Positions 44,069 through 52,983 of a stretch of DNA of 64,000 nucleotides are shown here, piece by piece (position 1 is the first letter of the stretch; every line of letters starts with the position of its first letter). Under the pieces are notes generated by a model, which had not been told where the DNA came from, searched no databases, and worked only from the letters and a program-made list of their open reading frames with translations. Location: NCBI RefSeq assembly GCF_014695775.1, contig NZ_JACJOX010000037.1, forward strand, positions 1 through 64,000. Direction: 5' to 3'. Made by a program: the position numbers and the translations under genes. Source of the DNA: Leptolyngbya sp. FACHB-60. Lineage in GTDB: Bacteria > Cyanobacteriota > Cyanobacteriia > Phormidesmidales > Phormidesmidaceae.

Positions 44069-45370
44069 ATGGGCGACTCTCCACAACCTAATCCCTCCAA
44101 GGGCAGCTCGTCCTGGGTCTCTCCAGCACTGGAGGCTTGGCAGCTGCTACGCGATCGCCTCGGCCAGCTCCGGCCTGACCAGCAGCTTAGCCGCTGGTTT
44201 AACATCGACGATGACAAAGTAGTCGAAATTTTGGCGGCGGTGCGCGAGCAGCTGCCCACCACCGAAGCCTTGCTGATTGGCAAACCCCAGGCCGGCAAAA
44301 GCTCCATCGTGCGGGGCCTAACCGGAGTTTCAGCCGATATTATCGGTCAGGGTTTCAAGCCCCACACCCAAAACACCCAGCGCTACGCCTACCCCTCCGA
44401 AGATCTGCCCCTGCTGATCTTTACCGATACCGTAGGGCTAGGGGATGTGACCCAGTCCACCGAGACCATCATTACTGAGTTGGTCAACGATCTCAACAGT
44501 GAAACTCGTACAGCCCGCATTTTGGTTTTAACGGTCAAAATCAACGATTTTGCCACCGATACCCTGCGCCAGATCGCCGCCCGCCTGCGTCAGCAGTTTC
44601 CCGCCGTGCCCTGCCTGCTGGTGATCACCTCCAGCCATGAGGTCTATCCGCCAGAACAAGACAATCACCCGCCCTACCCACCCGAGCTAGAGGCCGTGCA
44701 GCGTCCCTTTCAGGCTGTGCAAGCCAATTTTGAGGGATTGGCCGATCGCACTGTGCTGATTGACTTCACCCTGGACGAAGACGGCTTTGACCAGGTGTTC
44801 TATGGCCTTGACGCGATGCGTGACGCCCTGGCCGACCTGCTGCCCGAGGCTGAGGCCCAGGCGCTTTACCAACTGCTGGACGAGCAGGCCGAGGCCACCA
44901 ACCAGCTGGGTAATCTCTACCGCGACGTTGGACGGCACTACATGTCAGCCTTTGCCGTCATGGCCGCTACCCTAGCGGCGGTGCCCCTGCCCTTTGCCAC
45001 TATGCCGGTGCTGACGGCGCTTCAGGTTTCCATGGTGGTGCTGTTGGGCAAGCTCTACGGCCAAACCCTGAGCCCTTCCCAGGCCGGAGGGCTAATTAGC
45101 GCGATCGCAGGCGGCTTTTTTGCCCAAGCCGTCGGGCGCGAGCTGATCAAATTTGTCCCCGGCTTTGGCAGCGTGATTGCGGCCTCCTGGGCCTTTGCCT
45201 ACACCTGGGCTCTAGGCGAAGGAGCCTGCGTCTATTTTGGCGACTTGATGGGGGGCAAAAAGCCTGACCCTAAAAAGATTCAGTCTGCTATGAAAGAGGC
45301 CTTCACTGCGGCCAAAGATCGCTTCAAGGACAGCGCTTCAGAAACCAGTTCATCTGACCCCAAGGCTTAA
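44069..45370 (+). CDS. Membrane-associated GTPase with C-terminal DUF697-like domain
   Basis: The 433-residue protein has a TRAFAC-type G domain: G1 GKPQAGKSS (71-79) and G3 DTVGLGD (120-126). The usual base-specificity NKxD is replaced by LVITSSHEVYP, so nucleotide specificity may be altered. The C-terminal third has hydrophobic helices (AFAVMAATLAAVPLPFATMP, TALQVSMVVLLGKLYGQ and FFAQAVGRELIKFVPGFGSV) matching DUF697 proteins, which associate with membranes. The tail is Lys/Ser-rich. Function is unknown; relatives have been linked to membrane or stress processes. It is transcribed in the same direction as the DICT kinase, 105 nt downstream. Confidence 0.85.
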   Translation: MGDSPQPNPSKGSSSWVSPALEAWQLLRDRLGQLRPDQQLSRWFNIDDDKVVEILAAVREQLPTTEALLIGKPQAGKSSIVRGLTGVSADIIGQGFKPHTQNTQRYAYPSEDLPLLIFTDTVGLGDVTQSTETIITELVNDLNSETRTARILVLTVKINDFATDTLRQIAARLRQQFPAVPCLLVITSSHEVYPPEQDNHPPYPPELEAVQRPFQAVQANFEGLADRTVLIDFTLDEDGFDQVFYGLDAMRDALADLLPEAEAQALYQLLDEQAEATNQLGNLYRDVGRHYMSAFAVMAATLAAVPLPFATMPVLTALQVSMVVLLGKLYGQTLSPSQAGGLISAIAGGFFAQAVGRELIKFVPGFGSVIAASWAFAYTWALGEGACVYFGDLMGGKKPDPKKIQSAMKEAFTAAKDRFKDSASETSSSDPKA

Positions 45371-45385
45371 CTGGGTTTAATCTGC

Positions 45386-46027
45386 TCAACTGTTCTCACG
45401 TCGCTGGCGCAGAGCTGCCAAACCTAGGCCGACCAGCCCGGGCAGCAGCGCCGGGGTCGGTACAGGGGTTGGTTCCACCGCCAAATCGATTTTGAAACCT
45501 AGCTGCCCAGGAATTAGGGTGAGGTTGGGCTGATTCTCTGGGGCAAAACCCACTGGAAAAACCACATCGATCCAGTTGCCTGCCATCCGTGTAATCACCG
45601 GTTTGTTACCAAAAGCCAAGCTGCCTGCGAGAGGCGTAACCGTAAAGCCAGTCACTCTGTTCTGGCCTGGCAGACCAAAGCTGGGTGCCTTAAATCTATA
45701 GATGTCATCCCCAGAAGTGACATTGCTAAATAGAGAATTTAGGGTAAACGAGATCGAGTTATTACCCAGATTAATATCCCAAATGCCACCGAATCGGCTT
45801 AATTCAGGGTTAGTGGTATCTGAGCTAACCACAACATCGATAGGTCCCTGCTCAATAGGCACACTTCCTCCATAGGGAATCTTTGTTGATGTCCCAGGGA
45901 ATACGAGAAAGTTCTCGACAGTGACTTGGCTATTCAGTGAGAACGCTTGAGCAGAGTCTGTCCACGAGATACCTAGAGTCAAAGCGACACCGACCCCAAG
46001 GCCAACGCCTATGAGTCTCTCCTTCAT
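45386..46027 (-). CDS. PTPA-CTERM sorting domain protein
   Basis: PEP-CTERM and related PTPA-CTERM tails mark exported proteins for processing by an exosortase-like system, usually in exopolysaccharide producers. ATG 46027 gives 213 residues with a signal peptide (RLIGVGLGVGVALTLGISW, AxA site SAQA), a beta-rich mature domain of unknown function, and the C-terminal signal [18 protein letters not shown] then AALRQRRENS. That is the short motif, hydrophobic helix and basic end of the family. The processing enzyme is not in the window. It is convergent with the GTPase gene, with a 15-nt gap. Confidence 0.88.
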   Translation of the reverse strand: MKERLIGVGLGVGVALTLGISWTDSAQAFSLNSQVTVENFLVFPGTSTKIPYGGSVPIEQGPIDVVVSSDTTNPELSRFGGIWDINLGNNSISFTLNSLFSNVTSGDDIYRFKAPSFGLPGQNRVTGFTVTPLAGSLAFGNKPVITRMAGNWIDVVFPVGFAPENQPNLTLIPGQLGFKIDLAVEPTPVPTPALLPGLVGLGLAALRQRRENS

Positions 46028-46370
46028 CTGCTTCTCCAGAACGGGGGCTTTAAACAACTACGAGAGGCAGATGCACAATCCGGGTGACTCGCGGGCAAAC
46101 CTGCGGCTTTAGCACGGTTCATCCTCTGCTCACGTTCTAGCAAGAAATACGGAGACGTGACTGAGGCCAAGTCAGAAAGTTTACCGTTTCTTGACAGACC
46201 CATCAGTATTTAGCGGCGATCGCCCCAAAGCGAAACCATGGCAGTCAACCGAAGGTGTCAGAAATCGGGCTGGGCAATGGGACACAAAAACTCTCAGGCG
46301 TGTCAACCGATACAGTGTATCAACCGAGTTCCATTCAACCTATAGACAGAAAATGTCAGAAGGCCCGTGA
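46028..46370. promoter_or_regulatory. Divergent upstream region with TCAACCGA repeats and a palindrome
   Basis: TCAACCGA occurs three times (46245-46252, 46303-46310, 46320-46327). The last two flank a 13-bp palindrome GATACA-G-TGTATC (46309-46321). No gene is visible in the stretch. The arrangement looks like an operator for the GAF-LuxR gene or the PTPA-CTERM gene. Confidence 0.5.
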
Positions 46371-47816
46371 GTGCTGCTCCCGCAGGTGTCGGAAAGCCCT
46401 AGCGTTGATTTGCCCAGCCAAACTCGGCTGCTGCTCGATTTGCAGCGGGTCAATAAAATTGCTCAGCGGCTGTCAGGATGCCTTGAGGTCGAGACCATTG
46501 CCCGATTTATTACCAATGGGTTGGTCGATCAATTTGGCTGTGCATTTGCTCGCATCTGGGTGGTAGAACCGGAGCAAACCGCCCTCCGTTTAGTAGCCTC
46601 TTCGGGGTTATATACCCACACCAACGGCTTCTTTGCGCGGGTACCCATGGGGGCCTACAAGGTCGGTAAGATTGCCCAAAACCGAGTCCCCTTTCTCAGC
46701 AATCGCCTGGCCGAAGAAGTCTGGGTTAAAGATCGAGACTGGGCGATCGCCAACAATATTCAGGGGTTTGCAGGCTACCCACTGATGACCGGCGATCGCG
46801 TCATTGGCGTGCTGGCCACCTTTAGCCGCAGCCCCATGGCCGCAGAGTTTTTAGAGGTGTTGCAGGTGCTCTGCATGACCGCCACCATTGCCCTTGACGC
46901 GGCGCTGAGCGTTGAAGCCAAATCCATGAGTCCAACAGTCGGCTCGGCTCAGCGCTCAGCCCTGTCTGACCAACTAGCGACAATTTTGAAGACCACTACG
47001 ATGGCGTTGGTGGGTACCGAAACGGCGCTACCGGTTTCGATGAGCCACGTCTTTGTGCAGTTAGCTGAGCTACTAGACGAGTTTAACTGCGATTATGCTC
47101 GGCTGGTCTACGGGGCAACCGATGTGGTGCTAGAAGCGATCGTGGCGATACCGCCCCCCGATGGTGCTCAAGCTGCTTTTGATGCGGCGGCCCAGTGGCG
47201 ATCGCGCTGTCACCAACTGCGGTTTATGGCTACCTGCCTGGGGGGCAGCCTGCAAACCCAGCCCGGACCCCAGCAGCAGATGGTGCAAATTACCCTGCAA
47301 ACACCCTATACCAGCGGGCTGCTCGGGGCCAAGGTCAGTCTTCAGTGTTCCACGGCCCTGGTGCAGGTGGCCCTTACCTGCATGGCCTACAAAGCTCGGC
47401 TGACGGTGTGCGACCCCTTTGATCTAGACGCGATCGTGATTACTGACAGCGAACCCATTGCCCAAAGCGCGGCCCGCGCCATTTGGGTGCGGGTTAAAGC
47501 CTCGCCCCCACCGTCAGCCCAAGCCGTGATCGACTGGACTATAGACGTTGACCAGCTGCGTCAGATTGTTCAGCGGGTTAGTCAGGGGCAGCCAGCAGAA
47601 TCAACCTCCAGCGACCCTAGCTGCCCGCGTCCGTCCGAGCGAGAGCGAGAGATCATGGCTCTGCTGGCTCAAGGGCTGCGCGATCGCGACATTGCCAACC
47701 GCCTCTACATCAGCGAGAGCACAGTAAAATTCCACATCAACAATAGCCTCACCAAGCTACAGGCTAAAAACCGCTACCAGGCCGTCTATCAAGCCGCTAT
47801 TCAGGGATGGATTTAA
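46371..47816 (+). CDS. GAF-domain LuxR-family transcriptional regulator
   Basis: The 481-residue protein has a GAF domain (about 20-175, with LEVETIARFITNGLVDQFGC, NRVPFLSNRLAEEVWVKDRD and GFAGYPLMTGDRVIGVLATF). A middle region of about 230 residues is unrecognised. The C-terminal LuxR-type helix-turn-helix reads PSEREREIMALLAQGLRDRD, IANRLYISESTVKFHINN and LTKLQAKNRYQAVY. It has no receiver domain, so regulation is likely by ligand or redox at the GAF. The start is unclear: GTG 46371, or a GTG five codons later that gives MSESPSVDLPSQ. A repeat/palindrome region directly upstream may be an autoregulatory site. Confidence 0.88.
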   Translation: MLLPQVSESPSVDLPSQTRLLLDLQRVNKIAQRLSGCLEVETIARFITNGLVDQFGCAFARIWVVEPEQTALRLVASSGLYTHTNGFFARVPMGAYKVGKIAQNRVPFLSNRLAEEVWVKDRDWAIANNIQGFAGYPLMTGDRVIGVLATFSRSPMAAEFLEVLQVLCMTATIALDAALSVEAKSMSPTVGSAQRSALSDQLATILKTTTMALVGTETALPVSMSHVFVQLAELLDEFNCDYARLVYGATDVVLEAIVAIPPPDGAQAAFDAAAQWRSRCHQLRFMATCLGGSLQTQPGPQQQMVQITLQTPYTSGLLGAKVSLQCSTALVQVALTCMAYKARLTVCDPFDLDAIVITDSEPIAQSAARAIWVRVKASPPPSAQAVIDWTIDVDQLRQIVQRVSQGQPAESTSSDPSCPRPSEREREIMALLAQGLRDRDIANRLYISESTVKFHINNSLTKLQAKNRYQAVYQAAIQGWI

Positions 47817-47934
47817 CCCCAAACAGTAGCCAAAGCCTACGTTTCAAAGGTTTTGGCGGCTGCGAAATGGGTACAGTAACTCTACACAACCTCTACCAGC
47901 GATCCAGATACCTAGCTATAGGAGCACGATCCCC

Positions 47935-48237
47935 GTGGATGATCTGATTAGCCTTCTCGTTCAAGTTCTCATTGCCATGACCTGCGCCTTTGCAGCCAAC
48001 ATCCTAGTGCCTAGACAAGTGCCCGGCAAGCTATTGGGCCTGGTGCTAATTGGCCTGATCGGTGTGTTTGTCGGGCAGTGGGTCGCCGACTACCTGTTGC
48101 AGCAATATAGCTTCAGCCTCCCGTGGCTGACCTGGAGCTTTCAGGGCGTACCGCTGGTGCCGTCCATCATCGGCTCGACCATTGTGCTCTATATAGTCAC
48201 AGCGTTTTTAAGCTGGGGTCGCTACGGCAATCGGTAG
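47935..48237 (+). CDS. Small membrane protein, GlsB/YeaQ/YmgE-like
   Basis: The 100-residue protein starts at a GTG with GGAG about 12 bases upstream. It has three hydrophobic segments: ISLLVQVLIAMTCAFAANIL, LLGLVLIGLIGVFVGQWVAD and IIGSTIVLYIVTAFLSWG. The Gly-rich middle segment and overall layout resemble the transglycosylase-associated GlsB/YeaQ/YmgE stress-envelope proteins, here with an additional loop (LLQQYSFSLPWLTWSFQGVP). Function in that family is unresolved. It is convergent with the oxidoreductase gene, with a 2-nt gap. Confidence 0.75.
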   Translation: MDDLISLLVQVLIAMTCAFAANILVPRQVPGKLLGLVLIGLIGVFVGQWVADYLLQQYSFSLPWLTWSFQGVPLVPSIIGSTIVLYIVTAFLSWGRYGNR

Positions 48238-48239
48238 GG

Positions 48240-48836
48240 CTAGCGATCGCTGTAGCGCTCCTCCGCCCAAGGTTCGCCCCGCTCGTGGTAGCCATTGCGC
48301 TCCCAAAAACCCAGGGCGGGGGCAGCCAGAAATTCCACGTCGTTAATCCATTTGGCGCTTTTCCAGGCGTAGAGGTGGGGTACCACTAGGCGCATGGGAC
48401 CACCATGCTCAGCGGGCAAAGGTTCACCTTCTAAGGTGTGGGCAAAAAAGTTTTCGGGTCGAACAAAATCAGCCAGGGTTAGGTTGGTGGTGTAGCCGCC
48501 GTAGCAGTGCAGCATGACATGGGTCACCTCAGGCTCCACCGCCAGTTGCGCCATCAAGTCGGTGACGCGCACGCCTCGCCAGGTCACATCCAGCTTTGAC
48601 CAGGTAGTCACGCAATGAAAATCAGCAGTGATCTCTACCTGGGGCAGCGACATCATGTCGTCCCAAGTAAAGGTTTTAGCCTGGGCCAGGCCCGTGATGC
48701 TCAAGGTCCAGTCGTTCTGAGCAACGTGGGGCGTCTCACCATAGGTGAGTACCGGAAACCCCTTGGCCAAATGCTGTCCGGGGGGGACGCGATCGGCTAG
48801 CTCCGCGCCTGGTTTGTGGAAAAACTTGCCGGCCAT
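48240..48836 (-). CDS. Sulfite oxidase-like (YedY/MsrP-type) molybdopterin oxidoreductase
   Basis: The 198-residue protein is a single oxidoreductase molybdopterin-binding domain. The molybdenum-ligating Cys is C75 in ITADFHCVTTWSKLD, and substrate and cofactor contacts follow in TWRGVRVTDL, VMLHCYGGYTTNLTL, EHGGPMRLVVPHLYAWKSAKW and GYHERGEPW. There is no Tat signal and no dimerisation domain, so it is a short cytosolic relative of YedY. The physiological substrate is unknown. Confidence 0.9.
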   Translation of the reverse strand: MAGKFFHKPGAELADRVPPGQHLAKGFPVLTYGETPHVAQNDWTLSITGLAQAKTFTWDDMMSLPQVEITADFHCVTTWSKLDVTWRGVRVTDLMAQLAVEPEVTHVMLHCYGGYTTNLTLADFVRPENFFAHTLEGEPLPAEHGGPMRLVVPHLYAWKSAKWINDVEFLAAPALGFWERNGYHERGEPWAEERYSDR

Positions 48837-48884
48837 AGTGCCTCGCCAATTAGGGCACTTCTATTGTTACCCAGATCGGAGTAC

Positions 48885-49037
48885 CTAAGCCGCCCGATCG
48901 CGAATCAGGCGCTTCAGCCAGTGGCGCGATCGCACGTCTACGTAAGCGTTACACCTAGAGCACTGGCGAATACCGCGCACCCCAATGCGCAGTAGGTGGC
49001 GATTGTTGCAGTGAGGACAGGGGTGTTGCTGAGCCAT
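48885..49037 (-). CDS. Tiny zinc-ribbon protein, 50 residues
   Basis: An ATG at 49037 opens a 50-codon frame to TAG at 48885. The translation starts MAQQHPCPHCNNRHLLRIGV, continues RGIRQCSRCNAYVDVRSRHW and ends LKRLIRDRAA. CPHC and CSRC form a treble or ribbon zinc site with 15 residues between pairs, followed by a basic helix. Such tiny ribbons often bind nucleic acid or ribosomes, but no function can be claimed. The two metal pairs in the right spacing argue strongly that it is real although it is very short. No strong ribosome-binding site is seen. Confidence 0.7.
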   Translation of the reverse strand: MAQQHPCPHCNNRHLLRIGVRGIRQCSRCNAYVDVRSRHWLKRLIRDRAA

Positions 49038-49231
49038 AACTTATTGAGAGAAGAACTGCACCAAAGTGGGTCTATTCGGTCACTGATTTTGTCTGGGAGG
49101 TGCGTTGGTCACAGACTGACCCGGAGCGCCATCGCCCTGTTGTTATTGTGACGGTTTGCCCTTGTCAGTCAGAGTGCCCAGAGACAGAGCCTGAATTGTC
49201 TATGGGTCTACTTTGGTAACTGCATTGCCCC

Positions 49232-49272
49232 AAAAAAACGCTGCACCCTAGCCCTAAGGCCAGAGTGCAGCG
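49232..49272 (-). terminator. Terminator after ndhD
   Basis: CGCTGCAC (49239-49246) pairs with GTGCAGCG (49265-49272); the 18-base loop can close further. On the minus strand it is followed by seven T (49232-49238). It lies 28 nt past the ndhD stop. Confidence 0.88.
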
Positions 49273-49300
49273 ACTAATTGACTCACTAACCCGTCTTGGT

Positions 49301-50911
49301 CTAGTCGATTTGAGAGGACAGAACAGTGGGCAGTTCAGCTACTGTCACCTGAGGAGCCACTAGCACATGGGCGTAGAGCGGCGAAGTTGGGGCAGATGCT
49401 ATCCGAGTGTGCTGCACGCGGCCCGCTACCTCAACCGTTTTCGCGTCGTAAACCTGGGTGGCCAGCTTGGGATAGAGACCAATCCCAATGATCGGCACCA
49501 GCAGACAGGCCGCTACAAAGGCCTCGCGGGGGCGAATATCAATGATGTTGGGTACCTTAGCCACCACCTTACCCGCATCACCGTAGAAAATGCGGCGCAG
49601 CATAGAGAGCAGATAAATGGGCGACAGCACCACCCCGACAGCAGCACCGACAATGATCACGGTCTTAAAGGTCGTGCTGTAGACATCGCTGGTAGCCATA
49701 CCGAGGAACACCGCGATCTCGCTGACAAACCCGCTCATGCCGGGCAGGGCCAGAGACGCCATTGAGGCAGCAGTAAAGAACGCGAAGCTCGTGGGCATCT
49801 TGCGGGCTATACCACCCATCTCATCCATGTCGAGGGTGTGGGTGCGCTCGTAGGTCACCCCAGACAAAAAGAACATCACCGCTGCAATCAGCCCGTGGGA
49901 AATCATTTGCAGCATAGCGCCGCTCATCCCTAGGGTAGTGAAAGCCGAGCAGCCAATCAGCACAAAGCCCATGTGGGCTACCGATGAATAGGCCATGCGG
50001 CGCTTGAGGTTATCTTGGCCGAAGGCAGTCATTGAGGCATAAATTACGTTGACTACGCCGAGGATAGCCAGCACGGGGGCAAAGTAGAGATGCGCCTCGG
50101 GCAGCATCTCAATATTCATGCGAATCAGACCATAGCCAGCCATCTTTAGCAGCACCCCAGCCAGGATCATCGACACGGCGGCGGGGGCTTCGCTGTGGGC
50201 ATCGGGCAGCCAGGTGTGCAGCGGGAAAATCGGCAACTTAACTGCGAAGGCAACCAAAAAGGCCGCGTAGACTAGGAGCTGGAAGGTCAGGCTGTAGTCC
50301 TTTTGGGCCAGCTCCGTCAGGTTAAAGGTAACAGTATCGCCATAGAACGCCATGGCTAGGGCTGCCACTAAAATGAAGACAGAACCGATGGCCGTGTAGA
50401 GAATAAATTTAGTTGCGGCGTAGAGGCGTTTTTTGCCGCCCCAGATGGAAATCAGCAGGTAAACCGGCACCAGCTCTAATTCCCACATTAAGAAGAACAT
50501 AACCAAATCCTGGGCCAAAAAGACCCCAACCTGGGCGCTGTACATCACCAGCAGCAGGCTGAAGTAGAGGCGAGGACGGTGGGTGATATTCCACGAAGCC
50601 AAAATAGCCAGAGTCGTCACCAGGCCACTCAGCACTACCAGGGGCATAGCTAGGCCATCGGCACCCAGTGACCAAGTGATGCCCACCTGGGGTACCCAGT
50701 TGTAGCGTTCTACTAGCTGTAGACCAGGCTGGTTGAGATTGTAAAAGTTAATAAACGTGTAGAGAATTAGCGAAAACTCGATGAAGCCAATGCCCAGGGC
50801 GTACCAGCGCAGAGTTTGCCCGTTGCGATTGGGCAGCACCGGTATCGGCAAAATCGCCAGTAACGGCAACAAAACTAGGGTCGTTAGCCACGGAAACTGC
50901 TCGGTTAGCAT
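49301..50911 (-). CDS. ndhD: NAD(P)H-quinone oxidoreductase chain 4 (NdhD)
   Basis: NdhD is a proton-pumping antiporter-like subunit of the cyanobacterial NDH-1 complex, which takes electrons from ferredoxin and serves respiration, cyclic flow or CO2 uptake. The 536 residues form about 14 transmembrane helices with [20 protein letters not shown] (conserved Glu), [20 protein letters not shown] (conserved Lys), [15 protein letters not shown] and [17 protein letters not shown]. By its sequence and solitary position it is more likely a NdhD1/D2 (respiratory/cyclic) than the CO2-uptake D3/D4 type, an inference. It is a single minus-strand gene with a 570-nt upstream region. Confidence 0.95.
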   Translation of the reverse strand: MLTEQFPWLTTLVLLPLLAILPIPVLPNRNGQTLRWYALGIGFIEFSLILYTFINFYNLNQPGLQLVERYNWVPQVGITWSLGADGLAMPLVVLSGLVTTLAILASWNITHRPRLYFSLLLVMYSAQVGVFLAQDLVMFFLMWELELVPVYLLISIWGGKKRLYAATKFILYTAIGSVFILVAALAMAFYGDTVTFNLTELAQKDYSLTFQLLVYAAFLVAFAVKLPIFPLHTWLPDAHSEAPAAVSMILAGVLLKMAGYGLIRMNIEMLPEAHLYFAPVLAILGVVNVIYASMTAFGQDNLKRRMAYSSVAHMGFVLIGCSAFTTLGMSGAMLQMISHGLIAAVMFFLSGVTYERTHTLDMDEMGGIARKMPTSFAFFTAASMASLALPGMSGFVSEIAVFLGMATSDVYSTTFKTVIIVGAAVGVVLSPIYLLSMLRRIFYGDAGKVVAKVPNIIDIRPREAFVAACLLVPIIGIGLYPKLATQVYDAKTVEVAGRVQHTRIASAPTSPLYAHVLVAPQVTVAELPTVLSSQID

Positions 50912-51483
50912 GACAATTCGCGTGAGTAGTACTACAGAAACAGCCAGCGCATTCAGATTCCGGTTTTAGTGTCTGATTCGAGGCGGACACACCCCCTTGG
51001 CGTAGCCATCTAGATAAGACGAGCTACAAATGCTGTTCGCGGCGGCCTACCCTAGGCGAGGAGGTCGGAGGACTTCAGCGAGCGAGCCGTGACCTAACAG
51101 GCACGACGAAGTAACAAACCGGACTGCGAGATCGATAGAGAAATATACCTATCTCTGCGCCCGTCCTTAGTATAGGAAACTTAATAAACATTTGATAATT
51201 AATTTCCGACCAAAGTCGCAAAACATTTATATCTAAGGGCTTGTAGTGAAGACTGCACAAGCATTTCAGGCACTTTACGTGCATGGATTAATTAGAGTGA
51301 TTGCTCACATTTATATATGTCAATACCTAAAACGTTACATTTGCCTGTTTGGGGCAGGTTTCAGGAATTGCCACAGCCTGATGGTTAGGAGCCTGCGCAC
51401 CAAGAAGTCTTAATTTTTGGGCTGTCCGTCGGGATGTCGCCCAGCACTAAGCCATCTGCCGGAAAGTGTAGGGTTTAGAGCGG
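50912..51483. other. Long upstream region of ndhD
   Basis: No gene is supported; the minus frame at 51075-51284 (69 residues) has no recognisable pattern. The stretch between 51180 and 51340 is AT-rich (AATAAACATTTGATAATTAATT and similar, shortened) and is the best place for an ndhD promoter. The leader of about 200-300 nt could contain regulatory structure, but I see no long perfect hairpin. Confidence 0.4.
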
Positions 51484-52410
51484 CTAAGCAGGGCTGACTT
51501 TTGCTCCAGTGGTTTCTAGGCTCAGCACATGGGTCGTGGTTGACTGCCCGGCATTGGCCCAGGCAGAGGCCATGGCGTCGCCCACTGCGGCGCTTTGAGC
51601 AACAGGCGTGAGGGCTAGCAGCGTGGGGCCAGCCCCACTGATGACTAGACCGTAGGCTCCGGCCTCAACAGCGGCGGCAGAGACAGCCTCATAGCCGGGA
51701 ATCAGAGATTGTCGATAGGGCTGGTGAATGCGATCGCCCAAGGCCACCCTCAGCCAGTCACCCCGACCACTCTCTAGCCCTCGCAGCAGGAGTCCCAGGT
51801 GAGCAGTATTGAAAATGGCGTCGGCCCGGCTGTAGCTGGTGGGTAAGACTTGGCGTGCGGCAGCGGTTGAGAGCTCAAAGTCGGGCACAATCACCACCGG
51901 CACAATGTCGGAGTGCCAGGGAATGGGGCATAGGGTAGCGGCACCGTCAGCATTGCCGACTGCTAGTTGGCACCCCCCCACTAAAGCGGGTACGACGTTG
52001 TCAGGGTGACCCTCCAGGGCGATCGCCATTTCCACTACGGCCGACTGATCGAGGGGCCGTTCGCACAGTGCATTGGCTCCCAGCAACCCGCCCACAATTG
52101 CGGTAGACGAGCTGCCCAGCCCGCGCGCCAGAGGAACAGCCAGCTCAATGGCAATCTCTACCGCTGGTACCGCCAGCCCCTGCTCCTGATAAAAGTGGGC
52201 AAAAGCTTTGTAGACCAGATTAGACCCGTCCGTCACCACCCGGTCGGCCTCTGACCCGCTCACCGCGATCGCAACTGTTCCCGCTGCCTCATCGAGAGCC
52301 GTAAAGCGAAAGCGGTTGTAAAGACTCAGCGCTGCCCCCAGACAGTCGAAGCCGGGGCCAATGTTGGCGGTGGTGGCAGGCACAGTAACAGAGATAGGCG
52401 TTGACACCAC
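51484..52410 (-). CDS. thrB: Homoserine kinase
   Basis: ThrB phosphorylates homoserine in threonine biosynthesis (cytosol, GHMP kinase fold). The 308 residues carry SVTVPATTANIGPGFDCLGAAL (shown shortened at the N-terminus), the ATP-binding motif PLARGLGSSSTAIVGGLLGAN, EGHPDNVVPALVGGCQLA and the C-terminal GAYGLVISGAGPTLLAL. It is full length. thrS lies about 600 bp away on the same strand, separated by an oppositely oriented SLH gene, so the two threonine-related genes are neighbours but not a simple operon. Confidence 0.95.
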   Translation of the reverse strand: MVSTPISVTVPATTANIGPGFDCLGAALSLYNRFRFTALDEAAGTVAIAVSGSEADRVVTDGSNLVYKAFAHFYQEQGLAVPAVEIAIELAVPLARGLGSSSTAIVGGLLGANALCERPLDQSAVVEMAIALEGHPDNVVPALVGGCQLAVGNADGAATLCPIPWHSDIVPVVIVPDFELSTAAARQVLPTSYSRADAIFNTAHLGLLLRGLESGRGDWLRVALGDRIHQPYRQSLIPGYEAVSAAAVEAGAYGLVISGAGPTLLALTPVAQSAAVGDAMASAWANAGQSTTTHVLSLETTGAKVSPA

Positions 52411-52538
52411 AAAAGCCTCCGGCAGGCGCGGAACATTTAGGCCAAGGATACTATCACTTTTTGGGAAGCCTCTGTCAGACTGAAAGTAAGGCCGGGGGGT
52501 GAACAGGTCGTGAGTATGGGGAATCCAAGATTTTTGTT

Positions 52539-52979
52539 ATGAACGCAAACTCAGGAATTAAACGTGGCGTAGTGGCTTTAGGACTTGGCATGGGGATTTT
52601 AACGGCGATCGCCCCTGCCCAGGCAAAACCCGCCGCCATGGATGCAGTTGTTGAGCCCGTTGCCCAAGGCACTGAACAGCAGCTAGTTCTACCCTTTAGC
52701 GATGTATCGCCCGACCACTGGGCCTACGAGGCTCTGTTAAATCTAGCTGGGGTCTACGGCTGCGTGAGTGGCTACCCCGACGGCACCTTCCGGGGCGAAG
52801 ACACCGTCACCCGCCACGAGTTCGCCGCCGGTATGGACTCCTGCCTAAGTGTGCTAACCAATCTGGCGCAGCAACAGCAGCAGACCCGCGACCAAGAGGT
52901 GCGATCGCTGATCGATGCCATGGAGCAATCGCTCAGCGACCTGCGCGAAATTGAGTCCGATCTACCCGCAGCTCCCTAG
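52539..52979 (+). CDS. Exported S-layer homology (SLH) domain protein, short
   Basis: The 146-residue protein has a signal peptide (RGVVALGLGMGILTAIAPAQA, shortened, cleaved near AQAKPA). One SLH module follows (FSDVSPDHWAYEALLNLAGV, YGCVSGYPDGTFRGEDTVTR, HEFAAGMDSCLSVL) and then a short coiled-coil-like tail (LAQQQQQTRDQEVRSLIDAM, EQSLSDLREIESDLP). This is the N-terminal architecture of cyanobacterial outer-membrane porins (SLH, coiled coil, OprB barrel) but the barrel is absent. It may be a genuine periplasmic wall-binding protein or a truncated porin. It ends 4 nt from the convergent thrS stop. Confidence 0.85.
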   Translation: MNANSGIKRGVVALGLGMGILTAIAPAQAKPAAMDAVVEPVAQGTEQQLVLPFSDVSPDHWAYEALLNLAGVYGCVSGYPDGTFRGEDTVTRHEFAAGMDSCLSVLTNLAQQQQQTRDQEVRSLIDAMEQSLSDLREIESDLPAAP

Positions 52980-52983
52980 GGGG

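Noticed and set aside
51075..51284. 69-residue minus-strand frame upstream of ndhD
   Set aside because: No conserved features; AT-rich leader or promoter DNA is more likely.
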